Below the pieces are notes generated by a model. It did not search any database. It saw only the letters and a program-made list of their open reading frames with translations, and was not told the DNA's origin. From a virus: a stretch of 56,081 nucleotides of DNA. The stretch spans positions 1-56,081 of the IMG/VR virus record IMGVR_UViG_3300044630_001132, one strand, 5' to 3'. Positions 16,749 to 26,049 of this stretch are shown here, one piece after another (within the stretch, counting starts at the first letter, position 1; every line of letters begins with the position of its first letter). Both the position numbers and the translations under genes were made by a program.

Positions 16749-19700
16749 GTGTTGTGTTCCAAGTAACGTCAGAAATTATATCTACACCGTCAGAATTTAA
16801 CTCTATAACTGAACTATCATCAGAAACTATACTAGAAGTTCCTAAATATGAACCCATAATGCTTTGTCCATCTATTGTAAATGTAATAGATGTTGTTGGT
16901 GCGTAAACAATTGACCACTGAGTTGGGCTCCAGTCTTCCCATTGAAGATCGATAGACACTATTTCTTCTCCAATTATTGCTTCTGATGCTCTGACCTCTT
17001 GCCAAGTTCTTGCGTCTGTTCTTTGACCAAGTATTTCTGTTGACTTTTGATATACAGTAATATTGTTATATAAAAATCCTTGATACAGTTCTAACTGACC
17101 AGATACACCATCTAGTAAGATAGTTTCTCCAAATGAGAATACTATAGATGACCATATCATTGGATATATGACTGGATGATTTATTTTTACACCGTTTTGA
17201 TAGAAGGTAAGATCTTCATCTTCAAATCCTGTTTCAGCATCAAATACTTTTATTAATGCACGATTTCCATTATCAATTGGATCAAGATATATGTCAAAAG
17301 TTCTATCGGGTGTAGATACTCTTCCAATTTTTTTAACAGAATCTACTATTGCATCTTCGTTATACATACACCATATTTGAAATCCACCAAGTGAATATGA
17401 AGATATCCTTTTGCTATTTATTGGTATAGAAAATGCTCTAGTGCTTTGTGAAGTATATGGAAGTATTGATATTCCAGAATCTCCTGTTAGATATAAATAT
17501 GGAGTTGAGTCTTTATAGATAGTAAATGGGTTCTTATCTTTATATGAATAGGCTCTATCGTATCTTGATATAGGATATATCTTATTTCCAGTTCTTGTAT
17601 TAATAGAGAAGAAATCACTTTCATCATTTGCTAATGAAGATAGGCTCATTCTTTTAATTTGTAATGGCTTTGAATTTACCCCCTGAACTTTTAGTTCTAA
17701 GTGAATTGTTATATAGTAATTTGAAAAGTCAACTAACTCTTTAGGTGGAAAAATAATTGTTCCGTCCGCTATCTCAAACTTAGTATCAATTACATCCGTT
17801 GTATTATCAAAATCAAGAACCCTGTTATTTGTTAGTTCTACAGTATTAGTATATCTAGAATATGATGTTTTTCCTACCTCATCAAAACTTTGAAGAGTTA
17901 TGTATGATTTCAAATTATCGTGATTATGATAGTTGGCACTAGATGATGGGTTTGTTAAAACTTGTGATGGATACTCTACGTTAAACTGAATCATGTCAAG
18001 ATCATAAAACTCTAGTCCGCTCTTACTTTTAATTAACTTACCAAAATATGAGAGTGGGATTGAATCTTCCCAATATCCAGCAGAGCAAACATCTAGCGTC
18101 ATAGATGATGGGCCAAGCAAAGGTTTTAAGGTATAGTTTCCTGTGTATTCAAACGAGTTGTTGTTGACTGAAGTAGAAGCAATACCTTGTTCATTAAATA
18201 TTGAGGTCATGTCTTTTTGATTAAAGAAACTATTATTAAATGTTATATTAAAGAACTTACCTAAGAATGTTGAATTTGCATACCCCATCAAACTTAAAGA
18301 TATATTTTGAGGACTTGAAAAAAAGTTTCCTAGAACATTCCCATAATTGATTGAAAGTTTATCTATGTCTATACCAACTGCAAAGTTAGCACTTGCGGCA
18401 ACAGATGCTGATGACAAAACTATGTTGTTATACGCGTACTTTAATCCAGAATTATCTAGGGTTACTTCAAAAGTATTATTATTAATAGAATTTTTAAAAT
18501 TCATAATTACTTGTGAACTTGCTGAAAGTACAGGAGGTGCTTGAAACACTCCGTATATAGATGCAACTCTATCTGTTATTGGGTTTATTGAGTCAAACTC
18601 TATTGATCCGTCAACATTGCTGTACGCATCATTTGGTCTCATTTTAATGAATGGATATTCTCCATCTACCTGTTTTAAGAAATTATCAGTAAGTATATCC
18701 GATGCCTCTTCTGTTTGTATTCCTAGCCAAGAATAAGAAAGCCATTCTAACCAACTCTTTTGTTCAAACTCTGACCAATCGCGGATATCTACAGATGTTG
18801 TAAAAATACCTGTCTGTCCACTAAATCTAAATTCTGGAAGATCATAATTTTGGAAACCTATGTATTTTGAATTAGCGTTTAAGTTATTAAAATAACCAGA
18901 GTTCCATGCGTTCATATCTGGATAATTTATTGTTGATGTGTATTGTGCAAATGGAAAATCAATATATGAAGATTCTCCTCCAAAATTATTTGTCACAGCC
19001 TCGGCATTGGGAACTGCCTGCCCAAAAATAAATCTTTTCTTTGCTAATTGATCTGGAACAATATAAGGATATATTGCTATACAGTCTAATTGAAATGGAT
19101 ATACATTTTCATTTGCAAAAAATCCTAACCAATCTACGTTTTTTGGTGGGAAATCAATTAATGAACTATCCAAATCTATTTCAATTACAACATCTCCATT
19201 TATTAATACACTTACAAAGTCTTGTGAATATCTTATATGAACTAGCATAGGTCTATACCACTTACCTATAAAGTATGACTTTGTATACCTTCCAATTTTT
19301 AAAGTTAAATAGTCATCATCAACATATAAACCATCGTCTGTTGCAAGAGGTCCAAATATCTTTACTTCTTCAAATACGTTTGGATTTATTCTAAGCCAAA
19401 ACTCCATTGTCATTTCACTGTATTGTCCAGTTTTATTTAAAAATCCTTTTCCAGGAATTGCAATAGATGGCATACCTGGTGTTATAGGACTCAATAACTC
19501 TGTAAGATTTCCAGATCCAAATACCATAGGAAGGCTTGTGTTGTAAGAAAGAAGTTTTCCGTTATCTATAAACACGTAACCATTATCGCTATCATTAAAA
19601 CCATAAGAGTCTACATGGGCTACAGAATAATTAGTACTTGGTACCAGAGAATCTAGTGATACATCTGTTAATGCACTAGGTACTATTCCTGAACTGTCAT

Positions 19701-20277
19701 ATAAAAACAATTCTGACCACTGACCTACCGATATTGAATTTATCATTAAATCGTAATCAGAAGCAGAACCGCCTTCTATGTAGTTAACTTTTAGGTATGG
19801 CATAGCAGATGCACCTAATGGAATTAAAGATGTGTGTTGAATAGTTTGCCACTCTTCTGATCCTACGGAATTTAAAATAATACTACTTTTTGTTCCATTT
19901 GAATATACAAGCCCTAATTCATAACTATCAATCAAAGAACCATAAGCATATACAAATGCAGAAATACATATAGTATCTTTATATAAGTCTAATGATGAGT
20001 ATGATACTGAGGCAGATGTTATTTTACTATAAGTAACACTCGCACTTGAGTTTTTTCTTAATACCCCTTTTGATTCATTTTTTAAAGGTATGTTGGTAGG
20101 GGTTGTGTATGATGTTTGCCACTGGGCATTTGAATCTTCAATATTCCAGTTTGTTACATCTTTATAGTTTTCATCCAGGGTTGATACGTAATATATTTCA
20201 TCATCTAATGACCATAGGGCAAGTGGATGTTCTGCGAATACCCTTGCGGCATAAATATTTGAGAAATTATGAGACAT
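16732..20277 (-). CDS. Large structural protein with LamG/carbohydrate-binding-like domains
   Basis: This 1181-residue beta-rich protein begins IYAARVFAEHPLALWSLDD, an N-terminus typical of phage minor tail proteins with concanavalin-like domains. A jelly-roll-like part spans about 50-200. A LamG-like domain spans about 285-410 (MTMEFWLRINPNVFEEVKIF and VLINGDVVIEIDL). A second one is likely near 1050-1110. There is no membrane segment. It lies between the ribonucleotide reductase and the portal operon, away from the other fibre genes, so it may be a neck, head or side appendage. Possible -10 TAAAAT with TG extension precedes an AGAGG ribosome site. Glycan binding is inferred from the fold. 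Confidence 0.75.
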   Translation of the reverse strand: MSHNFSNIYAARVFAEHPLALWSLDDEIYYVSTLDENYKDVTNWNIEDSNAQWQTSYTTPTNIPLKNESKGVLRKNSSASVTYSKITSASVSYSSLDLYKDTICISAFVYAYGSLIDSYELGLVYSNGTKSSIILNSVGSEEWQTIQHTSLIPLGASAMPYLKVNYIEGGSASDYDLMINSISVGQWSELFLYDSSGIVPSALTDVSLDSLVPSTNYSVAHVDSYGFNDSDNGYVFIDNGKLLSYNTSLPMVFGSGNLTELLSPITPGMPSIAIPGKGFLNKTGQYSEMTMEFWLRINPNVFEEVKIFGPLATDDGLYVDDDYLTLKIGRYTKSYFIGKWYRPMLVHIRYSQDFVSVLINGDVVIEIDLDSSLIDFPPKNVDWLGFFANENVYPFQLDCIAIYPYIVPDQLAKKRFIFGQAVPNAEAVTNNFGGESSYIDFPFAQYTSTINYPDMNAWNSGYFNNLNANSKYIGFQNYDLPEFRFSGQTGIFTTSVDIRDWSEFEQKSWLEWLSYSWLGIQTEEASDILTDNFLKQVDGEYPFIKMRPNDAYSNVDGSIEFDSINPITDRVASIYGVFQAPPVLSASSQVIMNFKNSINNNTFEVTLDNSGLKYAYNNIVLSSASVAASANFAVGIDIDKLSINYGNVLGNFFSSPQNISLSLMGYANSTFLGKFFNITFNNSFFNQKDMTSIFNEQGIASTSVNNNSFEYTGNYTLKPLLGPSSMTLDVCSAGYWEDSIPLSYFGKLIKSKSGLEFYDLDMIQFNVEYPSQVLTNPSSSANYHNHDNLKSYITLQSFDEVGKTSYSRYTNTVELTNNRVLDFDNTTDVIDTKFEIADGTIIFPPKELVDFSNYYITIHLELKVQGVNSKPLQIKRMSLSSLANDESDFFSINTRTGNKIYPISRYDRAYSYKDKNPFTIYKDSTPYLYLTGDSGISILPYTSQSTRAFSIPINSKRISSYSLGGFQIWCMYNEDAIVDSVKKIGRVSTPDRTFDIYLDPIDNGNRALIKVFDAETGFEDEDLTFYQNGVKINHPVIYPMIWSSIVFSFGETILLDGVSGQLELYQGFLYNNITVYQKSTEILGQRTDARTWQEVRASEAIIGEEIVSIDLQWEDWSPTQWSIVYAPTTSITFTIDGQSIMGSYLGTSSIVSDDSSVIELNSDGVDIISDVTWNTTLVKPV

Positions 20278-20292
20278 AGCAACCTCTAGTCT

Positions 20293-20301
20293 ATTTTAGC
20301 A
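20293..20301 (-). promoter_or_regulatory. Possible extended -10 for the LamG protein
   Basis: TGC-TAAAAT lies between the reductase stop and the LamG gene, inside an inverted repeat AGCAAC/GTTGCT. No -35 is evident. Confidence 0.35.
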
Positions 20302-20306
20302 CGTTG

Positions 20307-22247
20307 CTATTTAGTAATATCAACTATTTCGCAAACCCCAGCAACGCAAGACAATTCTTGTGTTCCAGTAGTTCCGTCCTCTTTTTCGTAAATAGAAAGC
20401 ATTTCCCATTGAATATTTGAAGGTGATTTCTTTACCCATTCTTCATATTCATCTTTAGTAATTTCTTGATATGGGGCTTGCTTGTAAGTATGCTCACTTG
20501 CTGGTAAGAAAGATACGCCACCAATTGAATCAAAGTTATCATAAACCCATGCACCTACTCTTAACCACTCATCTTCATGAACGTTTATAGTTACGCTTGG
20601 ATTATGTTCTGTCCAATATGTCCTATATGTTTTCCACATTTCTAGATGATCTATGGCTGTTAAATCTTTTGTTACAGTTGCATTTTTTGGAGCCTTTTGA
20701 GGAAAGTAGAATACAGTTGTTTCTTCTGGCTTCATAAAATCAGGTTCTGATGCAACTCCTGAATCTTTTAAAAATTGTGTTAATGGATCTTTATTATCTC
20801 CACGAACACTTCTTAAGTAGTATTCTGAATACCACGGATGGATACCGCTTGACACCCCGACCAATTGACTTACAGTACCAGATGGTTTAACACAAGTAAT
20901 AGATACGGAAGGATTAATGTTTAGTTTCTTTGCTTCGTTTTCATTAATCTTTACAGACTCTAATCTCATATCAGTCAATAACTGTTCTAATGCTTTTCCT
21001 GGAGTAGAGGTTATCTTATTTCCATAAATACCTGTTAGTGAAACTCCAAGCAATCTTTCTTCTTCACAATTATCTTTCCATGTCTTACGAAGATATTTAA
21101 AATTAGTCAAGGTTGATTGCCATGTTCCAAGTATTGTTGCAAGTCTTACCTTTTCTAATAAATCATCTCTTGTATCTTCTGCAGAGATAACAATCTCTGT
21201 TAAATTACAAAATTCATTAGGTCTTAAAATAATTTCTCCACATGGATTTGTTCCAGCAATTAATTCTGAATCTCTACGACCAAAGGACTTAACGTGTTCA
21301 CGAACAGAGTTCATATTGTAAATTCCACGTTCTCCAGATTTTGATTCGTATAAGTTTCTCCACTCTCTTAAAAATTGAGCAGTATTTGGTTTGTTATGAT
21401 ATACGGCTGAGTTATTTGCAAGTGCACGTTGTGGTTGCGTTTCCCACCATTGACCACTTTTTGCTTTTGCCATTTCAAAATCATCTAAGTTAGAAAGTGA
21501 TATTAATGCAGATCGGCGTACTCCACCTACTACAACTACCTCTCCAACTTTACACATTAAGTCATGTGCTTCAACTGGCTTTAGTCTACGTCCAGAGGCA
21601 TTTTTAAATGTGTCTACTGTAAATGTAAATAATGCACTAAGAGGTCCTGGTCCAGATGCACGACCACCAAATGTTTTTAGTCTTGCTCCTGCTGGGCGAA
21701 CTTTTGACATATCCCATTGAGGAACCTGACCTTGTGATAGCAATGCAATTAATTCTTTAAAACCTTTAGCCCATCCAAGTTTAGAATCTTCTACAACAAT
21801 AGTTGTTGCAGTTTGATTAAATGATTCTGCAATTATTGGTAGTTCATCGGTATACTTTGATTCAACACTAAAGCCAACGCCTGTTCCATTCATTAATACA
21901 TACATTGCTTCATCAAATGCACGAAGACTATCTACTGCAATAAAAGAACAGTTATACGCTGCAATGTGATCACGTTCTAGTGCTGGTCCTGCTGTCATCA
22001 ATGCTCTCATAGAAGGCATAATTTTGTGATGCAAGATTGCATCTTTAACTTCATCAAATATTTTTGCATTTGGACTATATCCATAGTTTAATACTAAGAA
22101 GTCCTTCATAAAGTTTACATACCTATCTACAGTTTCTACCCAGGTTTCTCTACGACCTTTTTCTTCGGTCCACCTTGCGTATCTTGATATATGAATAAAG
22201 TTTTTGTATGGATCTGTTATTGATCCGTTTTCGTTAATAAATGACAT
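20307..22247 (-). CDS. nrdJ: Adenosylcobalamin-dependent (class II) ribonucleoside-triphosphate reductase
   Basis: The enzyme reduces ribonucleotides to deoxyribonucleotides using a cobalamin-derived radical and would supply precursors for phage DNA. The 646 residues carry all key positions of the monomeric Lactobacillus leichmannii type: Cys100 (AYNCSFIAV), Asn334, Cys336 and Glu338 in GTNPCGEI, Cys347 in FCNLTE, and the C-terminal pair Cys634 and Cys639. The spacings (11 and 5) equal those of Cys408/Cys419 and Cys731/Cys736 in that enzyme. It is about 90 residues shorter, mainly in the region before the active site. ATG 22247 is preceded by TAGGAG. It needs oxygen-independent radical chemistry but depends on host or environmental cobalamin. 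Confidence 0.95.
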   Translation of the reverse strand: MSFINENGSITDPYKNFIHISRYARWTEEKGRRETWVETVDRYVNFMKDFLVLNYGYSPNAKIFDEVKDAILHHKIMPSMRALMTAGPALERDHIAAYNCSFIAVDSLRAFDEAMYVLMNGTGVGFSVESKYTDELPIIAESFNQTATTIVVEDSKLGWAKGFKELIALLSQGQVPQWDMSKVRPAGARLKTFGGRASGPGPLSALFTFTVDTFKNASGRRLKPVEAHDLMCKVGEVVVVGGVRRSALISLSNLDDFEMAKAKSGQWWETQPQRALANNSAVYHNKPNTAQFLREWRNLYESKSGERGIYNMNSVREHVKSFGRRDSELIAGTNPCGEIILRPNEFCNLTEIVISAEDTRDDLLEKVRLATILGTWQSTLTNFKYLRKTWKDNCEEERLLGVSLTGIYGNKITSTPGKALEQLLTDMRLESVKINENEAKKLNINPSVSITCVKPSGTVSQLVGVSSGIHPWYSEYYLRSVRGDNKDPLTQFLKDSGVASEPDFMKPEETTVFYFPQKAPKNATVTKDLTAIDHLEMWKTYRTYWTEHNPSVTINVHEDEWLRVGAWVYDNFDSIGGVSFLPASEHTYKQAPYQEITKDEYEEWVKKSPSNIQWEMLSIYEKEDGTTGTQELSCVAGVCEIVDITK

Positions 22248-22322
22248 TAAAAATTACAACTCCTAGTTTTTGATTTTGTGGGATAATAGTATTCTACACG
22301 AGTTTATGAGGAAGGTCAATAG

Positions 22323-22544
22323 ATGTTATCAGTACAAGAGGTAACTTTTTATAATGATTTAGTTAATAAAGGAATTGTGGGCAAAATTAATTGTCCTTTT
22401 GATTTAGATGATATTGTTGTTACAAAAGTTAACTCTGAAGATAAGGTTTACTTTGAATGTATTAGTTGTAATACAATATTTTATCCAGGTATCAAAGTTA
22501 TCAACACTATTAAAACTACAATTAGTAAGTTTAAATCTAATTAA
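22323..22544 (+). CDS. Small zinc-ribbon-like protein
   Basis: This plus-strand gene encodes 73 residues and is divergent from the reductase. Cysteines lie in KINCPFDLDD (Cys24) and in a YFECISCNTIF knuckle, which suggests a small metal-binding fold with an incomplete set of ligands. AGGAAGG lies about eight bases before the ATG. The C-terminus is basic. No family is recognised. It may be a regulator or a nucleic-acid-binding protein of the early or middle phase. Confidence 0.65.
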   Translation: MLSVQEVTFYNDLVNKGIVGKINCPFDLDDIVVTKVNSEDKVYFECISCNTIFYPGIKVINTIKTTISKFKSN

Positions 22545-22576
22545 TTATCACCAAAATAACATATTGTTATAAATAG

Positions 22577-22605
22577 TTGATTTTCTGGAATAAAAGGGTT
22601 ATACT
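22577..22605 (+). promoter_or_regulatory. Promoter for the lytic transglycosylase
   Basis: TTGATT (22577-22582), a 17-base spacer and TATACT (22600-22605) precede the AAGGAGGT ribosome site of the gene at 22644. Confidence 0.75.
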
Positions 22606-22643
22606 AGTATAGTCACTAAATTGTTTCTTCAAGGAGGTAACTT

Positions 22644-23153
22644 ATGAAGAAAGCATTATTAGCATTGTTAGCATTTATTGTTGTAGGAACATATACAAAT
22701 CGACTGGATAGTTTATTAATTCAATACCCTGCAGAGCCATTAGTGGTCGTCCCAGAAGGACAGACCACTTCAAGTGTTTTAGGGGCCGTACAGGCCGCTA
22801 GAGAGGCTTATAGCACCACTGCAGCAAGATCTAGGGCTAAGTTTGAAAACCCTAAATCAAAACCTGCAATTGCTGCTTATCAAGAGTATTTAAAAGACAT
22901 AGTACCTGAAAATGAAGAGTCCTGTTACTTTGAAATTATTGACAGAGAAAGCGACTGGAATCCACTTGCTCAAAACCCTAAATCAACAGCATTTGGGATT
23001 GGTCAATTTTTAAATAGCACTTGGAAATTGGTAGACTATAAAAAGACTAAAGATCCATACGATCAAATTGATGCAATGGTTTTATATGTTAAATTAATCT
23101 ATGGCGATGGATGCAATGCTTGGCATTTTAAAAGCCATCATGGTTGGTATTAA
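22644..23153 (+). CDS. Membrane-anchored lytic transglycosylase (SLT-like)
   Basis: The 169 residues begin with a signal-anchor (KKALLALLAFIVVGTY, residues 2-17). An Ala-rich linker follows. The C-terminal domain (about 90-169) has the SLT pattern: catalytic Glu102 in IIDRESDWNP, then STAFGIGQFLNSTW. Cys94 and Cys157 could form a disulfide outside the membrane. The domain cleaves peptidoglycan glycan strands. It could serve in lysis as an exported endolysin or in local wall digestion; the absence of other endolysin genes here favours lysis. The gene has its own strong promoter and an excellent AAGGAGGT site, and its end overlaps the convergent glycosyltransferase by four bases. Confidence 0.85.
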   Translation: MKKALLALLAFIVVGTYTNRLDSLLIQYPAEPLVVVPEGQTTSSVLGAVQAAREAYSTTAARSRAKFENPKSKPAIAAYQEYLKDIVPENEESCYFEIIDRESDWNPLAQNPKSTAFGIGQFLNSTWKLVDYKKTKDPYDQIDAMVLYVKLIYGDGCNAWHFKSHHGWY

Positions 23154-24241
23154 AGTTCTCTAATCTCTCTATAAACTTCATCCCAGTCTTTTCCTCTTGA
23201 CTCCATGGTATGAAATTCTTTTACTAATTTATAGTTGTTTTGTCGCTCAATATTTCTTGTTTTAGGATTCTTCAAATCTTCTAAATGAGATAACCATTGA
23301 TCTTCGGTTTTTGCAACTCTTCCAATTCCGTATTCTTTATGAAGGTATGAATACTCTTCCATATCTTCAGCAATAAATGGAACCCCTGCTGCTGCATATT
23401 CAAGACCTTTAATAAATGATTTGGCACGATTAAACTCAACTTCATTTAATGGTACTAGCCCAATATCCATTCTTCTAAACAATTCACCGTAGGTTAAGAT
23501 TGGCTTCATTGGCTGAGATGAAAAGTTTTTAATAGGGATTCCCATTTGTTCTTGAACTGTTGGTGCATTTATAATTGATCCAGAGTGATGGAATCTAAGT
23601 TTGTTATCTTCTATGTATTTGCCAACAAAAGGATTCAGTGTTTCTAAATCGTTTGAACGCCAAGGTGTGGCACCAACCCAACCAACTGTTGGAAACAGCC
23701 CAGAGTTATCTTTTCTCATTTTAAAATATTGTGTGTCTACGCCATTTCTAACAAGGTAGATTGGCTTATTGGGATACTTTTCTTTATAGTAATTATGTAA
23801 AAATGGGGTTGAAGTTATTAAAGCGTCTGCTAAGTCCATCGATCTAAAATAGTGTTCTCTATTATTTTTTGCATTAGTCTTTGGATCTGTTGCTGTATAT
23901 GCCATATTGGTTGGTTCTAATCCTGCATGATGATCATCAATATCTATAACTATTTTTTGACCTATTGTTTGTGCTTTTTCTATATTATCAACTATGCTAT
24001 CTAACATCATTAGTTTTAATACAACAATTTCCCAACCATGTACCGCTTTTTGTTCAGGTATTAATAATCCAAATCCATGTTCTGGGTGAAAGCCAGGAAA
24101 TCCCATTCCAACTTCCCAGTCTTTTTTCTTTAACTCTTCCATTGGAAGAAAGCATCTGTACCATGCACATCCATTAGGTTGTAGCGGTTTAGTTCCCCAT
24201 GACCAATCATAGGTCAAATAACAAAGGGTAGGTTTTGACAT
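23150..24241 (-). CDS. Glycosyltransferase (GT-B, GT4-like)
   Basis: The 363-residue protein has the two-domain layout of GT-B glycosyltransferases. The N-terminal part holds GCAWYRCFLPMEELKK and IVIDIDDHHAG. The C-terminal part has LVRNGVDTQYF, TVGWVGATPWRSND and the donor-binding helix region AKSFIKGLEYAAAGVPFIAE. It has no membrane segment and would act in the cytoplasm on a nucleotide sugar. The target could be a virion protein, phage DNA or a host surface precursor; the sequence does not say. Its consensus promoter begins immediately beyond the last fibre gene, so it is uncoupled from the array. Confidence 0.85.
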   Translation of the reverse strand: MSKPTLCYLTYDWSWGTKPLQPNGCAWYRCFLPMEELKKKDWEVGMGFPGFHPEHGFGLLIPEQKAVHGWEIVVLKLMMLDSIVDNIEKAQTIGQKIVIDIDDHHAGLEPTNMAYTATDPKTNAKNNREHYFRSMDLADALITSTPFLHNYYKEKYPNKPIYLVRNGVDTQYFKMRKDNSGLFPTVGWVGATPWRSNDLETLNPFVGKYIEDNKLRFHHSGSIINAPTVQEQMGIPIKNFSSQPMKPILTYGELFRRMDIGLVPLNEVEFNRAKSFIKGLEYAAAGVPFIAEDMEEYSYLHKEYGIGRVAKTEDQWLSHLEDLKNPKTRNIERQNNYKLVKEFHTMESRGKDWDEVYREIREL

Positions 24242-24264
24242 TATTCTCTTTCTTTAATTCAATA

Positions 24265-24293
24265 AGTATATCAGTACAAATATTTAGTGTCAA
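24265..24293 (-). promoter_or_regulatory. Promoter for the glycosyltransferase
   Basis: Consensus TTGACA (24293-24288), a 17-base spacer and TATACT (24270-24265) lie between the stop of the glycine-rich gene and ATG 24241. Confidence 0.8.
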
Positions 24294-25145
24294 CTATCTT
24301 GTTAAGTATCTAATAACAACTATTCCTGAACCACCATTTCCACCTAAACCGTTTCCTTCAACATCGTTTAGGCCTCCTCCACCACCTGATCCAGTATTTG
24401 CAGAAGCAGATTGTCCTTGACCACCAGCAGTTGCACCTCCACCACCGCCTCCAAGTCCACCACCAATAGGAGAATTATGTCCATTTCCGCCACCGCCACC
24501 ACCTGCATAAGCAATAGGGGATCCAGTTCTAAGAGAATTATTTATTGAAGAACCACCAGTAGATCCTGCACCATATTGGCTACCAACTGCATCAGGCTCA
24601 CTACCTGCACCTCCACCACCACGTCCACCTCTTCCACCACCTCTTGAACCAGGTGCACCATGTCCTTGTCCAACTATTCCTGTGCCACTTGGTCCACCAC
24701 CAGAACCACCATTAGCAGCAGTAAGATCGCCTCTATTGCCACCACCTCCACCTGTAGCGGTTAGTCCATTAAATATAGAATTTCCACCATTTCCTGCTTG
24801 TAAACTTCCAGCACTTCCTTGTGTTCCACCATTACCAACAGTGATTGTGTAAGATGCTGGTAAGAGTTTAGTAAAAGAACCAACTAAGTAACCTCCTGCT
24901 CCACCACCACCGCCACCAGTTTCATTGTTTGATCCACCACCACCACCGCCGCCAGCAAGAATAAAGTATTCACAATCACCACCAGATGTAACAATAAATT
25001 GTGAAGTTCCTGTAAATGTATGAACTGTATAATCTATATTATTTAATGTGTAATAAGTTATTTCGCCACCAGTGGCCATAAATCTCATTCTTTGTTGTTT
25101 TCTTTGTAGCCCTAGATTACCTCTAATGCTATTTATAAAAGGCAT
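24294..25145 (-). CDS. Glycine-rich tail adhesin
   Basis: This 283-residue protein begins MPFINSIRGNLG, the same style of N-terminus as the adhesin at 29997. After about 35 residues it has a beta-strand module (VHTFTGTSQFIVTSGGDCEY). The rest is made of polyglycine tracts separated by short variable loops and ends GGSGIVVIRYLTR. Glycine tracts of this kind form polyglycine type II helix bundles in the gp38 adhesin of phage S16, where the loops bind receptors. A receptor-binding role at the fibre tip is inferred by that analogy. It is the last gene of the array and follows the interrupted gene at 25712. Confidence 0.75.
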   Translation of the reverse strand: MPFINSIRGNLGLQRKQQRMRFMATGGEITYYTLNNIDYTVHTFTGTSQFIVTSGGDCEYFILAGGGGGGGSNNETGGGGGGAGGYLVGSFTKLLPASYTITVGNGGTQGSAGSLQAGNGGNSIFNGLTATGGGGGNRGDLTAANGGSGGGPSGTGIVGQGHGAPGSRGGGRGGRGGGGAGSEPDAVGSQYGAGSTGGSSINNSLRTGSPIAYAGGGGGGNGHNSPIGGGLGGGGGGATAGGQGQSASANTGSGGGGGLNDVEGNGLGGNGGSGIVVIRYLTR

Positions 25146-25154
25146 TTAAACTCC

Positions 25155-25712
25155 TTAAAAATTAAGATTTGAACTGCCTAAAACAATCCAAGCACTTGAT
25201 TTTCTTATAAAGGTAAAGTTATAAAAATCTATTTTTCCAGCACTACTTGTTGGTGATGGGTTTGTTCCAGTAGCCCACCTAATTGTTTGGTTTGCACCGT
25301 TAACACTTATTGAGTTTGGAAAATATCCAGTAGCACCTTGAACAACTGCTATAGATATTCCTGTTGATTTATCTTCTGTAGTTGGAAGATTAGTTAAAAT
25401 TACACCAAAGTTTGCTGATGGTGAAGAAACGTAATAGTTATTTGCTGTTGCAAAATCAACACTAACTGATCCAGACACTATTGACAATGTTGGAATTGAT
25501 TCAATTATTTCATTTACAGAAAAAAGACCATTAACTGTAACGTCCCCACTAAATGTTGAGTTTCCAGTAAAAGAAGAACTCCCAGAAACTGCTAAAGATG
25601 AAGCAGTTGTATGTTCATGAGGTGCAGGTTCACCAATTTAAGGAACCCAAGTATCTGTTGCAGAGTCATAAACTCTTGCTAATTTACCTACGCTATCATC
25701 TATAGTTGACAT
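25155..25712 (-). pseudogene. Fibre protein gene interrupted by an in-frame TAA
   Basis: ATG 25712 has a good AAGGAG site and opens a 185-codon frame that ends at 25155, except for a TAA at codon 25 (25640-25638), after DTWVP. The frame downstream stays open and clearly coding (IGEPAPHEHTTASS), and its C-terminal domain (ending SSAWIVLGSSNLNF) is a paralogue of those at 30785 and 37314. No ATG with a ribosome site exists after the TAA; only a TTG at 25487. A single C-to-T change (CAA to TAA) would explain it. It could be a true nonsense mutation, a read-through gene or an assembly variant. If inactive, the adhesin at 24294 may lose its partner. Confidence 0.75.
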
Positions 25713-25728
25713 TGTTTCTCCTTATTAA

Positions 25729-26049
25729 TTATACCACTGGGGTTATTTCAACCCATTCGGTATTCATCTCTTCCCAAACATAATATTTTCCTGGCTCATT
25801 TGGATATGCAATAGGTGCAACATATTCCCATTTATCTTCATCTAATATCCAAGAAGGGTATGGCTTAGGTGTTAAAAATTTTTCTAATTCTGTATTATAT
25901 GGATATCCTATAGCGGCAAAATTATTATGACTATATTCAACATATGAATATTCTGGATTTTGTGATTTAATAATTTCTATAAAATCATAATCACATACTA
26001 AAGTATCTTCAACAATATTTTCTGAATTAATTTTTGCCCAATTTGCCAT
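25729..26049 (-). CDS. Small acidic fibre-associated protein (cyanophage-like)
   Basis: The 106-residue protein starts MANWAKINSENIVEDTLV and is a shorter paralogue of the gene at 32949. Shared features are the N-terminal strand, NNFAAIGYPYN against KNYAGIGYTYD, and a C-terminal KPYPSWILDEDKWEYVAP stretch. The family is very common in aquatic phages, next to fibre genes. It is acidic, Trp- and Tyr-rich, and follows the glycine-rich adhesin at 26049 with a one-base overlap. A role as fibre chaperone or small fibre subunit is likely but unproven. Confidence 0.75.
   Translation of the reverse strand: MANWAKINSENIVEDTLVCDYDFIEIIKSQNPEYSYVEYSHNNFAAIGYPYNTELEKFLTPKPYPSWILDEDKWEYVAPIAYPNEPGKYYVWEEMNTEWVEITPVV

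Noticed and set aside
25155-25487. A 110-residue gene starting with TTG at 25487
   Set aside because: No ribosome site; coding sequence continues upstream to the TAA at 25640 and beyond it to a well-formed start at 25712.
25638-25640. Stop-codon reassignment (TAA read as an amino acid)
   Set aside because: Only one gene is affected and other genes end in TAA, TAG or TGA at sensible places.
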